From NCBI RefSeq assembly GCF_018459925.1, contig NZ_CP075371.1:1550001-1614000 (forward strand): a stretch of 64,000 nucleotides of DNA. The letters are read 5' to 3'. This document shows, one piece after another, positions 1 through 8,175 of the stretch. The position numbers and the translations under genes are program-made. The notes beneath the pieces were generated by a model. The model searched no databases and had not been told where the DNA came from. It saw only the letters and a list, made by a program, of their open reading frames with translations. Each line of letters begins with the position of its first letter. The stretch's first letter is position 1. The DNA comes from Nocardioides aquaticus (lineage in GTDB: Bacteria > Actinomycetota > Actinomycetes > Propionibacteriales > Nocardioidaceae).

Positions 1-1652
1 TCGCCCTCCACCTCCACCAGGCGTACGCCCGGCTGCTCCAGCCAGCGCAGCACCCGCTCCGACTCCGCCGCGCTCGCCGCGGGCACGGGCCCGGGCCGGG
101 CGGCGACGGTCTCGGCGCTCGCGCGCAGGGTGTCCACCCAGGAGTGCGCGTCGGCGCCCGGCGGGATGACGCCGGCCGCGGAGAGCCGGCCGTGGCGTAC
201 CACGTGGACCGCCCACCGCCCGTCGTCCTCGCGCCGGGCGGCGACCACCTCGCGGCAGGCGGCCAGGGAGCCGAGCCGCTGGGTGCGGGACGCGGCGCGG
301 ACGAAGGAGGCCAGCCGGTCCCGGTGGGCGCCGGCCTCCTCGAAGCGCTCCTCGGCGGCCAGCGCGGCCATCTTGTGGTTGATCGTGTCGACCACGTCGT
401 CGGGGCGGCGCAGCAGCGTGTCGCGCAGCCGCCGGACGACGGCGCCGTAGGTGAGCTGGTCCACGGAGCCGTCGCAGGGCGACAGGCAGCGGCCCAGCTC
501 GGCCAGCGCGCACGGCGTACGGGAGGGCAGCGCCGGCATCCGGCCGCTGCACTGACGGACCGGGAAGGTCTGGTGCAGCGCGTCGAGGCACTGCTCGGCG
601 GCGCGCCGGGAGGCGAACGGACCGAGGTAGTCGGCGTCGTCCTCCAGCACGGCCTTGACCAGGGAGAGCCGGGGCCACGGCTCGCGGGTGAGCTTGACGA
701 AGGTGGTCTTCTCGGGGAACTTCGAACGGCGGTTGTACCCGGGCTTGTGGTGGGCGATCAGGCGCAGCTCACGGACCTCGGCCTCGAGCGGGGTGGCGCA
801 CTCGATGCCCCGCACCCGCGCGGCGAGCGCGACCATCTCGCCCATCCGGCTCCGCTTCTCCGAGGCGGTGAAGTAGGTGCGCACGCGGGTGCGCAGGTCC
901 CGGGAGGTGCCGACGTAGAGCACGCGGCCACGCTCGTCCTCGAAGAGGTAGACCCCGGGGGCGTGGGGCAGGCCGTCGGCGAGGTGCCGCTTGCGGCGGG
1001 TCGCGGCACTGACCCGGGAGGTGTAGGTCTGCAGCTCCTCCAGGGTGTGCACGCCGACGCCGCCGAGGCGCTCCATCAGCGCGTGCAGCACGTGGACGGT
1101 GGCGCGGGCGTCGGAGAGCGCGCGGTGGTCGGGCGTGGTGGGGGAGCCGAACGCCCGGGCCAGGGAGGACAGCTTGCAGTTCGGGGCGTCGTCGCGGGTG
1201 ATCACGCGCCGCGCCAGCCGGGCGGTGTCGACGATCTCGACCTCGGGCCAGGCGCGACCCTGGGCGCTGGCGAAGTGGCGCAGGAAGCCGATGTCGAAGG
1301 GGGCGTTGTGCGCCACCAGGACGCAGCCGGCAGCGAACTCGAGGAAGGCCGGCAGCGCCGCCTCGATGCGCGGGGCGCCGACGACCATGCCGTTGGTGAT
1401 CCCGGTCAGCACGGAGATGAAGGCGGGGATGGAGCCCTCGGGGGCGACCAGGGTCTGGAACTCCCCGAGCACCTCCCCTCCGCGGACCTTGACCGCGCCG
1501 ATCTCGGTGATCTCGCACCCGTCGCGCACCGAGGCCCCGGTGGTCTCGAGGTCGACCACGCAGAAGGTGACGTCGCGCAGGGGCGTGCCGAGCTCGTCGA
1601 GGCTGCGCTGGACCTCCCAGCGCGGGGACGGGGTCGGGGGAGCGGTGGTCAC
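1..1652 (-). CDS. DEDDh 3'-5' exonuclease fused to GIY-YIG (UvrC-like) endonuclease, 3' end outside window
   Basis: The reverse-strand frame is open from a GTG at 1652 to the window edge (at least 550 codons). The N-terminal third is a DNA polymerase III epsilon-like DEDDh exonuclease: Exo I 'VVDLETTG', Exo II 'HNAPFDIGFL', and the Exo III histidine in 'DHRALSDARAT'. After residue about 240 comes a UvrC/Cho-type GIY-YIG module ('PGVYLFEDE...VLYVGTS'). Proteins of this architecture (Rv2191-like, about 600 aa) are conserved in actinobacteria and are predicted to act in DNA repair, excising damaged strands. The gene is divergent from the small Cys-rich gene at 1755, and its promoter should lie in 1653-1754. 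The start is my choice: GTG followed by 'TTAPPTP'. The C-terminus lies beyond base 1. The family call is firm; the biological role is inferred. Confidence 0.9.
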   Translation of the reverse strand, partial: MTTAPPTPSPRWEVQRSLDELGTPLRDVTFCVVDLETTGASVRDGCEITEIGAVKVRGGEVLGEFQTLVAPEGSIPAFISVLTGITNGMVVGAPRIEAALPAFLEFAAGCVLVAHNAPFDIGFLRHFASAQGRAWPEVEIVDTARLARRVITRDDAPNCKLSSLARAFGSPTTPDHRALSDARATVHVLHALMERLGGVGVHTLEELQTYTSRVSAATRRKRHLADGLPHAPGVYLFEDERGRVLYVGTSRDLRTRVRTYFTASEKRSRMGEMVALAARVRGIECATPLEAEVRELRLIAHHKPGYNRRSKFPEKTTFVKLTREPWPRLSLVKAVLEDDADYLGPFASRRAAEQCLDALHQTFPVRQCSGRMPALPSRTPCALAELGRCLSPCDGSVDQLTYGAVVRRLRDTLLRRPDDVVDTINHKMAALAAEERFEEAGAHRDRLASFVRAASRTQRLGSLAACREVVAARREDDGRWAVHVVRHGRLSAAGVIPPGADAHSWVDTLRASAETVAARPGPVPAASAAESERVLRWLEQPGVRLVEVEG

Positions 1653-1754
1653 GGTCGTGACGCTAGGTCGCGGCACCGACAGCGGTGCGGAGGACGCGCG
1701 GTCCGTGGGGTCGGTGCGCGAGGGCTGTCGGCGGCGGGTGCGACGTTCTGTCCC

Positions 1755-1961
1755 ATGACGACGAGAATCGACTGCGACTCCTGCGTGGTCCGCGGACTGG
1801 CCTGCCACGACTGCGTGGTGACGGTGCTCCTCGGGCCGCCGCCCGAGCTCACCTTCGACGACGAGGAGCGGCGCGCGCTCGACCTGCTGGCCGCCGGCGG
1901 GCTGGTGCCGCCACTGCGCCTGGTGCAGCCCGTCGACGGTCCCGAGGTCGAGTCGGCCTGA
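1755..1961 (+). CDS. Small Cys-rich conserved actinobacterial protein (68 aa)
   Basis: The ORF runs from ATG 1755 to TGA 1961. The N-terminus carries CDSC at residues 7-10 and CHDC at 17-20, a four-cysteine pattern fit for a Zn or Fe-S site. An acidic/Leu-rich stretch ('TFDDEERRALDLL') and a Pro/Val-rich tail follow. There is no signal peptide or membrane segment. A short gene of this type often lies beside the NlpC/P60 and exonuclease/GIY-YIG genes in actinobacteria (Rv2189c-like position, from memory), which supports it being real. Function is unknown. The Cys spacing is seen; metal binding is inferred. Confidence 0.7.
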   Translation: MTTRIDCDSCVVRGLACHDCVVTVLLGPPPELTFDDEERRALDLLAAGGLVPPLRLVQPVDGPEVESA

Positions 1962-2104
1962 CCCCGGCAGCTCCTCGAATCGGCCCCTCAGGACCAACGT
2001 CACGCCTGTGGACGCACGTTTGGTCGGTCGCGGGCCCGAGGTTAGGGTGGCCGCTCAGGTGCCCGAGGACGTCGACCACCAGGGTCAGCGGCGGGCACCG
2101 CGTC

Positions 2105-2240
2105 GAGTTGCGAACCGATCCGTCGGGGAGCGAGCCGGGGAACCAAGCACCTGGGGTGAATCCCCTGGCGCGGCCGCGTGCGGCCGGGCGGGGGTAGGGC
2201 ACAGTCGAGCCCGAATCCGTCAGCTCACCTGGTAGACGTC
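2105..2240 (+). promoter_or_regulatory. ydaO/yuaA-type cyclic di-AMP riboswitch in the NlpC/P60 leader
   Basis: The 304-base gap between 1961 and 2266 holds the conserved pieces of the ydaO motif in order: GCCGGGGAACC (2134-2144), GGGGTGAATCCCC (2153-2165), a variable GC-rich hairpin, then GAGCCCGAATCCGTCAGCTC (2207-2226) and ACCTGGTAGACGTC (2227-2240). In actinobacteria this RNA senses c-di-AMP and typically precedes NlpC/P60 or rpf cell-wall hydrolase genes, where ligand binding lowers expression. Here it ends 25 bases before the TTG start, leaving room for the RBS AAGGGAGA (2249-2256). The ends are approximate; the promoter should lie in about 1990-2100. Confidence 0.88.
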
Positions 2241-2265
2241 ACGACTACAAGGGAGACCGCCCGCT

Positions 2266-3318
2266 TTGCAGCACGGTCGTCATCGTTTTGCCAGCGTCCT
2301 CACCGGACTCACCCTCGTCGCCGGCGTCAGCCTGGTGTCGTCCTCGCCCGCCGCGGCCGAGCCGACGCTGGACGAGGTGAAGTCCCGCGTCGACACCCTC
2401 TACCACGAGGCCGAGATCGCCTCCGAGCGCTACAACGACGCCCGGCTGGAGCTCGACGAGCTCACCGACGACCTCGACTCCCTCTCGTCCGACCAGCAGC
2501 GTCAGGACCGTCGCCTGGAGGCCGTGCGCGAGCAGGTCCGCGACACCGTCCTGCAGCAGATGCAGGGCGACAACCTCTCGGCCATGGGCCAGGTCGTCGT
2601 CAGCGACGACCCGCAGGCGTTCGTCTCGCAGATGAGCACCATGTCGGCGTTCTACCAGCTCCAGCAGGGCATGTTCACCGACTACGCCACCGAGCTGAAG
2701 GCTCTCGACCTGCGCGCCGGCGCCACCGAGGACCGCGCCTCCGAGGTCGAGGTCGTCGAGCAGCGGCTCAAGGCCGAGAAGGACACGATCGACGCCAAGG
2801 TCGACGAGGCCGAGGCGCTGCTGGCCGACCTCGAGGCCGAGGAGCGCGAGCGGCTCGCCGCCGCGCAGGCCGCCGAGGCCGCCCGCTCGCAGGCCACCGT
2901 CTCCCGCTCCACCACGCCCGAGGCCGAGCCCGAGGCCGAGGAGGAGCCCGCCGCGAGCGTGCCCGCCTCCGGCGGGGCCGGTGCCGCGGTCAGCTACGCG
3001 ATGTCGCAGGTCGGTGACGCCTACGTCTACGGCGCGGCCGGCCCCGACGCGTTCGACTGCTCCGGTCTGACGATGATGGCCTGGGGCGCCGCCGGCGTCG
3101 GCCTGCCGCACTCCTCGGGCGCCCAGATGAGCTCCGGCCCGTCGGTGTCGTCCTCCGACCTGCAGCCCGGCGACCTGGTGTTCTACTACAGCCCGGTCAG
3201 CCACGTCGGCATGTACATCGGCAACGGCCAGATCGTGCACGCGGCCAACCCGGGCACCGGCGTCGCCATCGCCCCGGTCTTCTCGATGCCGTTCTCCGGT
3301 GCGGTCCGCCCTGGCTGA
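2266..3318 (+). CDS. Secreted NlpC/P60 peptidoglycan hydrolase with coiled-coil N-terminus (RipA/Rv2190c-like)
   Basis: A 350-aa protein starting at TTG 2266, chosen because AAGGGAGA lies 9-16 bases upstream and a classic Sec signal peptide follows (basic 'QHGRHR', hydrophobic core, cleavage after SPAAA). Residues about 32-210 are acidic/Ala-rich coiled coil like the regulatory N-domain of Rip proteins. A Pro/Glu/Ala linker follows. The C-terminal NlpC/P60 domain has Cys265 in 'FDCSGLT', His313 in 'SHVGMYIG' and His325 in 'IVHAANPG', the full catalytic set for a D,L-endopeptidase cutting stem peptides during cell separation. The c-di-AMP riboswitch upstream points to control by turgor/cell-wall signalling. 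The 3' end overlaps the next gene by 20 bases, suggesting co-translation. Confidence 0.93.
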   Translation: MQHGRHRFASVLTGLTLVAGVSLVSSSPAAAEPTLDEVKSRVDTLYHEAEIASERYNDARLELDELTDDLDSLSSDQQRQDRRLEAVREQVRDTVLQQMQGDNLSAMGQVVVSDDPQAFVSQMSTMSAFYQLQQGMFTDYATELKALDLRAGATEDRASEVEVVEQRLKAEKDTIDAKVDEAEALLADLEAEERERLAAAQAAEAARSQATVSRSTTPEAEPEAEEEPAASVPASGGAGAAVSYAMSQVGDAYVYGAAGPDAFDCSGLTMMAWGAAGVGLPHSSGAQMSSGPSVSSSDLQPGDLVFYYSPVSHVGMYIGNGQIVHAANPGTGVAIAPVFSMPFSGAVRPG

Positions 3319-4597
3319 GCACGCCACGCCTCGGCGCGAGGCCGGTCGTCCACGATGGTGGAGGGCCGGCCTCGTGCTGTTCCTGCTGCTGGTCGCCGGG
3401 GCCGTGGCCTGGGCCGCGCTGACCCCCGACCGGTACGTCGCCGGCTCGGCCGAGCCCGGGACCGGGCTGCCCGTCGTGGCCGACGGCGCGGCGGCCGCCC
3501 GGGCGGTCGAGCAGGTCGAGCGCGCGGTGCAGCGCCGGGACCCGGGGCCGCTGGCCGGCCTCGGCGCCGACCCGGCCGCCCAGGAGCGGCTGGACGCCGT
3601 CGTGGCCAACGCCCGTGCGATCGATGTCGTCGACTTCGACCTCCGCTACGTCGAGGAGACCTCGCCGGTCGACGCCGACGGCCGCTGGCGGGCCGAGGTG
3701 GAGGTCGCCTGGCGCTTCGCCGGCTACGACCGCGACGTCGCCTCCACCGAGACCTCGGTCGACCTGGTCACCGACGAGGACGGCACCCGGGTGGTGGCCC
3801 TCGCGCCGGTGGACGGCAGCGGGCCCGGCGCCGGGCGCAGCCCGGTGTGGCTCACCGGCCCGGTCGAGGTCGCCTCGTCACCGACCACGTTGGTGGTGCA
3901 GGCCGCCTCGTCCACCGGGCCCGACGCGGAGGCGTACGACGCCCGGGCCGACCGCGCGGTCGCCGTCGTCGAGCGGGTGCTGACCGGCTGGGACGGCCGG
4001 CTCGTCGTGGAGGTCCCGGCCGGGGAGGCCGGTCTGGACGCCGCCCTGGGCGTCGAGCCCGGCACGTACGGCGCGATCGCCGCGGTGACTGCCGCCGTCG
4101 ACGGCGCACCCACCGGCTCGCCGGTGCACATCTTCCTCAACCCCGACGTCTTCGGCCAGCTGCAGGCGCAGGGCGCCCAGGTCGTGATGAGCCACGAGGC
4201 CGTGCACGTCGCCACCCGCGCGCCCAGCAGCGGCGCGCTGCCGCTGTGGCTGCTGGAGGGGTTCGCGGACTACGTCGCGTTGCGCGACGTCGACCTGCCG
4301 CTGTCGACGACGGCCGCCCAGGTCGTCGAGCAGGTCCGTGAGGACGGCCTGCCGCGGACGCTGCCGGGGCAGGCGGAGTTCGCGACCGGCGCCACGCACC
4401 TCGGCGCGACGTACGAGGCGGCCTGGGTGGCCTGCCTGGTGCTGGCCGACCGCGGTGGCGAGGAGGCCCTGGTGGACCTCTACGACGCCGTCGACGGCGG
4501 TGGGTCGGTGAGCCGGGCGCTGCGGGCGGACTTCGGGTGGGACGAGGCCGACCTCACCGAGGCGTGGCGGGACCGGTTGGACGCGCTCGCGGGCTGA
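3299..4597 (+). CDS. Membrane-anchored HEXXH metalloprotease-like protein (peptidase MA-like)
   Basis: A 432-aa protein from GTG 3299, inside the end of the NlpC/P60 gene. One membrane anchor lies at residues about 24-41 ('AGLVLFLLLVAGAVAWAAL'); the rest is predicted extracytoplasmic. Residues about 60-200 resemble a small NTF2/lipoprotein-like domain. The C-terminal part carries His299-Glu300-x-x-His303 ('SHEAVHVA') and downstream 'WLLEGFADYVAL', whose Glu is the expected third zinc ligand of a gluzincin of the peptidase-MA type. Overlap with nlpC implies one transcript, so it may process cell-wall or secreted proteins together with that hydrolase. The motif is seen; substrate and activity are inferred. 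An alternative start near 3371 (GTG) would remove the anchor. Confidence 0.72.
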   Translation: MRSALAEHATPRREAGRPRWWRAGLVLFLLLVAGAVAWAALTPDRYVAGSAEPGTGLPVVADGAAAARAVEQVERAVQRRDPGPLAGLGADPAAQERLDAVVANARAIDVVDFDLRYVEETSPVDADGRWRAEVEVAWRFAGYDRDVASTETSVDLVTDEDGTRVVALAPVDGSGPGAGRSPVWLTGPVEVASSPTTLVVQAASSTGPDAEAYDARADRAVAVVERVLTGWDGRLVVEVPAGEAGLDAALGVEPGTYGAIAAVTAAVDGAPTGSPVHIFLNPDVFGQLQAQGAQVVMSHEAVHVATRAPSSGALPLWLLEGFADYVALRDVDLPLSTTAAQVVEQVREDGLPRTLPGQAEFATGATHLGATYEAAWVACLVLADRGGEEALVDLYDAVDGGGSVSRALRADFGWDEADLTEAWRDRLDALAG

Positions 4598-4613
4598 GGG
4601 GTCCTGATACGCC

Positions 4614-4646
4614 GACGGCCCCCGCTCCGTGGGAGCGGGGGCCGTC
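4614..4646. terminator. Strong bidirectional hairpin terminator
   Basis: A perfect 15-bp inverted repeat with a 3-base loop: GACGGCCCCCGCTCC (4614-4628), GTG, GGAGCGGGGGCCGTC (4632-4646). It sits between the convergent metalloprotease gene (+, ends 4597) and the flp pilin gene (-, ends 4668). No T-tract follows on either strand, which is common for actinobacterial terminators. Confidence 0.8.
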
Positions 4647-4667
4647 GGGCGGCGAGATGAGGTCAGT

Positions 4668-4883
4668 TCAGCACGTCGCCGTGGCGGCGGCGCCACTCTC
4701 GGTTTCGATCGTGTCGCAAGTGTCCTCAAAGGCCTCGCTGACCACGGGACCGATCGCGAAGACGGCGACCACGACGAGCGCGGCGATGCCGGCCACGAGC
4801 AGGCCGTACTCGACGGCGGAGGCGCCGCGCTCACCGGCGGTGCGGCGGGTCTGGGCGAGGAGGGCGATCAGCTTGTCGATCAT
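4668..4883 (-). CDS. flp: Flp-type pilin
   Basis: A 71-aa prepilin with ATG at 4883 and GAAGGAA at about 4890-4896 upstream on the reverse strand. It has the Flp/Fap layout: short basic leader ('LIALLAQTRRTAGERG'), the processing-region motif 'GASAVEYGLL' with Glu five residues after the processing Gly, then a hydrophobic helix of about 20 residues and a short Cys-containing tail ('DTCDT...TATC'). The leader would be removed by a TadV prepilin peptidase, which is not encoded in this window. It is the last gene of the Tad cluster, separated from the regulator upstream by 132 bases, so it probably has its own promoter and higher expression. Confidence 0.9.
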   Translation of the reverse strand: MIDKLIALLAQTRRTAGERGASAVEYGLLVAGIAALVVVAVFAIGPVVSEAFEDTCDTIETESGAAATATC

Positions 4884-4990
4884 GTGGGGTTCCTTCGTGT
4901 GGGGGGACGTCCGAGGCGGGTCGAGTGGCCCCGCACACGAGTTCTCGGCGGACCCCGGGAGCGATCTGAGAGTCGATCGGACACACCGAT

Positions 4991-5008
4991 CTAGTCCTTT
5001 CGGACTAG
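4991..5008. repeat. Inverted repeat between regulator and flp genes
   Basis: CTAGTCC - TTTC - GGACTAG, a 7-bp perfect stem in an AT-richer patch. It lies 8 bases past the regulator stop (minus strand) and about 110 bases upstream of flp. It could be a regulator-binding site for flp or a weak terminator of the sensor/regulator transcript; the sequence does not decide. Confidence 0.45.
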
Positions 5009-5015
5009 GTCCAGA

Positions 5016-5666
5016 TCATCGGGACGAGGGGTCCACCGACGACAGGAGGCCCGACCGCATCGCGGTGACCAGGGCCTGCGCCCGGTTGGCGGCGCCGAGC
5101 TTCTGGTAGATCCGGGTGATGTCGGACTTGGCCGTGGACTCGGCGAGGAACAGCCGTTCGCCGATCCCGGCCGAGCCGAGCCCCTCCGCGAGGAGCAGCA
5201 GCACCGCGTGCTCGCGCTCGGTGAGCGCCCGCTCGCGTGAGGCCCGTTGGCGGACGACCGCCTGCACCAGTCCGGCGCACACGAACGACCCGGGTGACAC
5301 CGCGGAGCGGCGGGCGGCCGCGACGACCTCGGAGGAGGGGGCGTCCTTGCCGACGAATCCGGAGGCGCCGGCCTGCATGGCCGCCAGGATCTGCTCGTCC
5401 CCGGCGTGCATGGTCACCACGACCAGCCCGACCTCGGGGCGACGGGCGCGCAACCTGCGGACGATGTCGAGGCCGGTGCCGTCGGGCAGCTGGAGGTCGG
5501 TGACGACGACGTCGGGTGAGTGCTGGTCGTGGGCGGCCTGCGCCTCCGTCACCGTGGCCGCGGTGCCGACGACCGACAGGTCGGGCTGCAGGTCCAGCAC
5601 GGTCGACAGGCCTTCGCGGACGAGGGCGTGGTCGTCGACGACGAGCACCGTGGTGGAGGTGCTCAC
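5016..5666 (-). CDS. NarL/LuxR-family two-component response regulator of the Tad locus
   Basis: A 216-aa protein with GTG at 5666 overlapping the kinase stop by 4 bases. The receiver domain (about residues 6-122) has the acidic pair in 'VVDDH', the phospho-acceptor Asp in 'VVVTDLQLPDG', a Thr in 'VVVTMH' and the Lys in 'GFVGKDA'. The C-terminal LuxR-type HTH runs from 'LTEREHAVLLLLAEGL' through the recognition helix 'AESTAKSDITRIYQKL'. It pairs with the kinase at 5663-7240 and is transcribed with the tad genes, so it probably controls pilus expression, plausibly at the flp promoter. The HTH (GSAGIGERLFLAEST) is slightly unlike the usual NKEIA form. Confidence 0.9.
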   Translation of the reverse strand: MSTSTTVLVVDDHALVREGLSTVLDLQPDLSVVGTAATVTEAQAAHDQHSPDVVVTDLQLPDGTGLDIVRRLRARRPEVGLVVVTMHAGDEQILAAMQAGASGFVGKDAPSSEVVAAARRSAVSPGSFVCAGLVQAVVRQRASRERALTEREHAVLLLLAEGLGSAGIGERLFLAESTAKSDITRIYQKLGAANRAQALVTAMRSGLLSSVDPSSR

Positions 5667-7240
5667 GCGTCCGCCGTGACGGAGGGGCGCCCGGCGCGCG
5701 GTGAGGGCCAGGCGTCGGCCGGTCGACCGACGCCGACCGCCACGCGGACACCACCGTCCTCGCCCTCCTCGATGGCCAGCTCCGCACCGACCAGGCTGGC
5801 GCGCTCGCGCATGATGGCGAGCCCGTGGGAGTCGGGGCGGGGCTGCTGCATGCCAACGCCGTCGTCGGTGACCACGATCCGGGCGTCGGGGGCGTGCACC
5901 TGGCAGAGCACCTCCACGCTGCGGGCGTGGGCGTGCTTCACGGCGTTGTTCATCGCCTCCTGGCCGATCCGGAAGAGCTCGGCCTCGACCTCGGGCTGCA
6001 GCCTGGTCGGGTGCTCGTCGGCGGTGACCTGGATCGCGACGCCGGACGCCTCCGAGAGGTGCCGGGCGACGGTGGCGAGGGCGGCGCCGAGGCTGGGGGA
6101 GCGTCCGACGCTGCTGCGCAGGGTCAGGACCGCCTGACGGACCTCGGCCACCACCGCGGTGACCCGCTCGCGCAGGACCCGCAGCTGCTCCTGCTGGTCC
6201 GTCGTCGTCTGCCCGGCGGCGAGCGCGTCGATCAGGTAGCCGAGTGAGGCGATGTCCTGGGCGACGCCGTCGTGCATCTCCCGGGCCAGGCGCTGCCGCT
6301 CGTCGGCGGTGGCGCTGTCGCGGAAGGCCGCGAACAGCAGGGCGGTGTCGAGGTGGACGGCGGCCGGGCGCAGCTCGTGCTCGAGCCGCGCCAGGGACCG
6401 CTCGACCCCGATGGCGTCCAGGTCGACCTCGGACGGGAGCAGGCCGGCCACCACGGCGGACTTGCCGAGCGGCCAGGCGAACGCCCGGTCGTCGACGACG
6501 ACGTCGCCCCGCGACCAGGCCGCCTGGGCCGCGTCGCCACAGGCCGGGAGGTGGGCGTCACGGTCGGCGGCCTCGGCCACCAGCGGGCTCAGTGCCTCAC
6601 CGCGCGGCGCGTAGAGCGCGACCGCCACGGTCGGCACCCGGTCGTTGACCGCGGCCAGGATCGACCCGCCCAGCGCCGTGACGTCGAGGCCGGAGCGCAG
6701 GCCGCCGGACAGGTCGATCAGCTCGCGGATCAGCTCCTGGGCGTACAGGTAGGGCGCCAGCTCGGTCGGGATCTGCAGCACCGCGGTCCGCACGAAGGTG
6801 GCGATGAACCCGAGGCCGAGCCCCCCGAGTAGCCAGACGGCGGCGAAGAGCAGCTCCTCGGACGGTGGGAGACCGAAGAGGGCCAGGGTGATCACGGACA
6901 GCGCGAGGACCTCCGCCAGCAGCGCGACGCCGACACCGACCACGCCGCGGTAGAGGCCGCCGACGAAGGGGGCGACGAGCAGGGCGCCGAGGACGGCCGG
7001 CTCGGTCTGCAGCCCGACCGCGGCGACGATGCCGGTGGCCATCGCCTCGCCGGCGACGAGGGGCAGCGCGGCCACGGTCGGCCGTCCCGTACCGACCTGG
7101 GCCACGGCCCAGACCGCGGCCAGCGCGGCCACGGCGACGACGGCGTCGCTGTCCCGACGCCACAGGACGGGCGCGAGAACACCGATCAGCACCACCACCC
7201 GAGTGGCGGCCGTGACCAAGAACAGCTGGCGCGAGCGCAC
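5663..7240 (-). CDS. NarX/HisKA_3-type sensor histidine kinase of the Tad locus
   Basis: A 525-aa membrane sensor from GTG 7240. Residues about 1-155 form six or so hydrophobic segments (MASE-like, no periplasmic sensor). A GAF-like region (about 170-290) follows, then the HisKA_3 dimerisation box with His323 in 'REMHDGVAQDIASLG', the N-box 'QEAMNNAVKHA' and the G-box 'VTDDGVGM...GLAIMRERA' of the ATPase domain. It overlaps the response regulator by 4 bases and starts 16 bases after tadC, so it belongs to the Tad operon. The sensed signal is unknown; the membrane-embedded input suggests a membrane or energy cue. Confidence 0.9.
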   Translation of the reverse strand: MRSRQLFLVTAATRVVVLIGVLAPVLWRRDSDAVVAVAALAAVWAVAQVGTGRPTVAALPLVAGEAMATGIVAAVGLQTEPAVLGALLVAPFVGGLYRGVVGVGVALLAEVLALSVITLALFGLPPSEELLFAAVWLLGGLGLGFIATFVRTAVLQIPTELAPYLYAQELIRELIDLSGGLRSGLDVTALGGSILAAVNDRVPTVAVALYAPRGEALSPLVAEAADRDAHLPACGDAAQAAWSRGDVVVDDRAFAWPLGKSAVVAGLLPSEVDLDAIGVERSLARLEHELRPAAVHLDTALLFAAFRDSATADERQRLAREMHDGVAQDIASLGYLIDALAAGQTTTDQQEQLRVLRERVTAVVAEVRQAVLTLRSSVGRSPSLGAALATVARHLSEASGVAIQVTADEHPTRLQPEVEAELFRIGQEAMNNAVKHAHARSVEVLCQVHAPDARIVVTDDGVGMQQPRPDSHGLAIMRERASLVGAELAIEEGEDGGVRVAVGVGRPADAWPSPRAGRPSVTADA

Positions 7241-7256
7241 GAGGGACCCCCTGTCC

Positions 7257-8174
7257 TCAGAGATTGTCCATCATGCTCAGGGCGGCCGGGCCCATTACTG
7301 CCACGAACAGGGTGGGCAGCACGAAGAAGATCAGGGGCACGGTGATCTTGACCGGCACCTGCTGCGCCTTCTCCTCCGCGCGCTGCCGGCGCTTGACCCG
7401 CATCTCGGTGGACTGGACCTCGAGCACCTGGGCGACCGGGATGCCGAACGAGTCGGCCTGGACCATGGCGGAGACGAAGCCCTTGATGTCCTCCACGTCG
7501 GTCCGGTCACCGAGCCCACGCAGGGCGGTGGCCCGGCCCTGACCCAGCTGCATCTCCTTCAGCACCCGGGCGAACTCCTCGGACAGCGGCCCCTCGAGGT
7601 TGCGGGCGACCTGCTGGACGGCGGCGTCGAACCCCAGGCCGGACTCGACGCTGATCCGGAGCAGGTCGACGGCGTCGGGCAGCTCGCGCTGCATCCGCTG
7701 GGCGCGGTCGTAGGCGCGCTGGTAGAGGAAGATCTCGGGCACGAAGAAGCCGGCGACCGTGCCGCCTGCGACGACGAGCAGGGTGACCGGCCAGGAGGTG
7801 CCGAGGACGAGCGTGACGGCCACGGCGACGACGAACAGGACGATCGCCCCCATCACCTTGCCGGAGACGACCGCGTCGACCGACCACTCCCGGGGGTTGC
7901 CGGCCAGGTCCAGCTTGCGACGGATCCGGGTGGCGGAGTCCGCGCCGGACAGTCGACGTCCGGTGGCCAGCGCCCGGCGGCGGAGGGGCACCAGGACCCG
8001 TTCGGCGAACGGGGGGTCCGTGTCACCCCGGATCTCCTCCGGGGCGGCGTTCAGCGCCTCGAGGTACGCCACGGACCGGTCGACCCCGACCAGCGGACGG
8101 GGCCCGCCGAGGGCCGCGGCGACCAGGACCAGGGCGCCGACGACGAGCAGGCAGCCCAGCAGCAGGAGCAGCAC
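7257..8174 (-). CDS. tadC: TadC-like T2SS-F inner-membrane platform protein
   Basis: A 305-aa protein from GTG 8174, directly after the VWA-TadB stop. There is an N-terminal membrane helix, a pair of helices at about residues 100-150 ('GAIVLFVVAVAVTLVLG', 'TLLVVAGGTVAGFFVP') and one at the C-terminus. The cytoplasmic T2SSF domain contains 'ELPDAVDLLRISVESGLGFDAAVQQVARN' pieces and 'EMQLGQGRATALRGL'. With TadB it forms the inner-membrane platform driven by the TadA ATPase during Flp pilus assembly. Confidence 0.9.
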   Translation of the reverse strand: MLLLLLGCLLVVGALVLVAAALGGPRPLVGVDRSVAYLEALNAAPEEIRGDTDPPFAERVLVPLRRRALATGRRLSGADSATRIRRKLDLAGNPREWSVDAVVSGKVMGAIVLFVVAVAVTLVLGTSWPVTLLVVAGGTVAGFFVPEIFLYQRAYDRAQRMQRELPDAVDLLRISVESGLGFDAAVQQVARNLEGPLSEEFARVLKEMQLGQGRATALRGLGDRTDVEDIKGFVSAMVQADSFGIPVAQVLEVQSTEMRVKRRQRAEEKAQQVPVKITVPLIFFVLPTLFVAVMGPAALSMMDNL

Positions 8175-8175
8175 C

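Noticed and set aside
144..1755. Long plus-strand open frame opposite the exonuclease/GIY-YIG gene
   Set aside because: It is a GC-driven shadow: low-complexity Gly/Ala/Arg composition, while the reverse strand gives clear exonuclease and GIY-YIG motifs.
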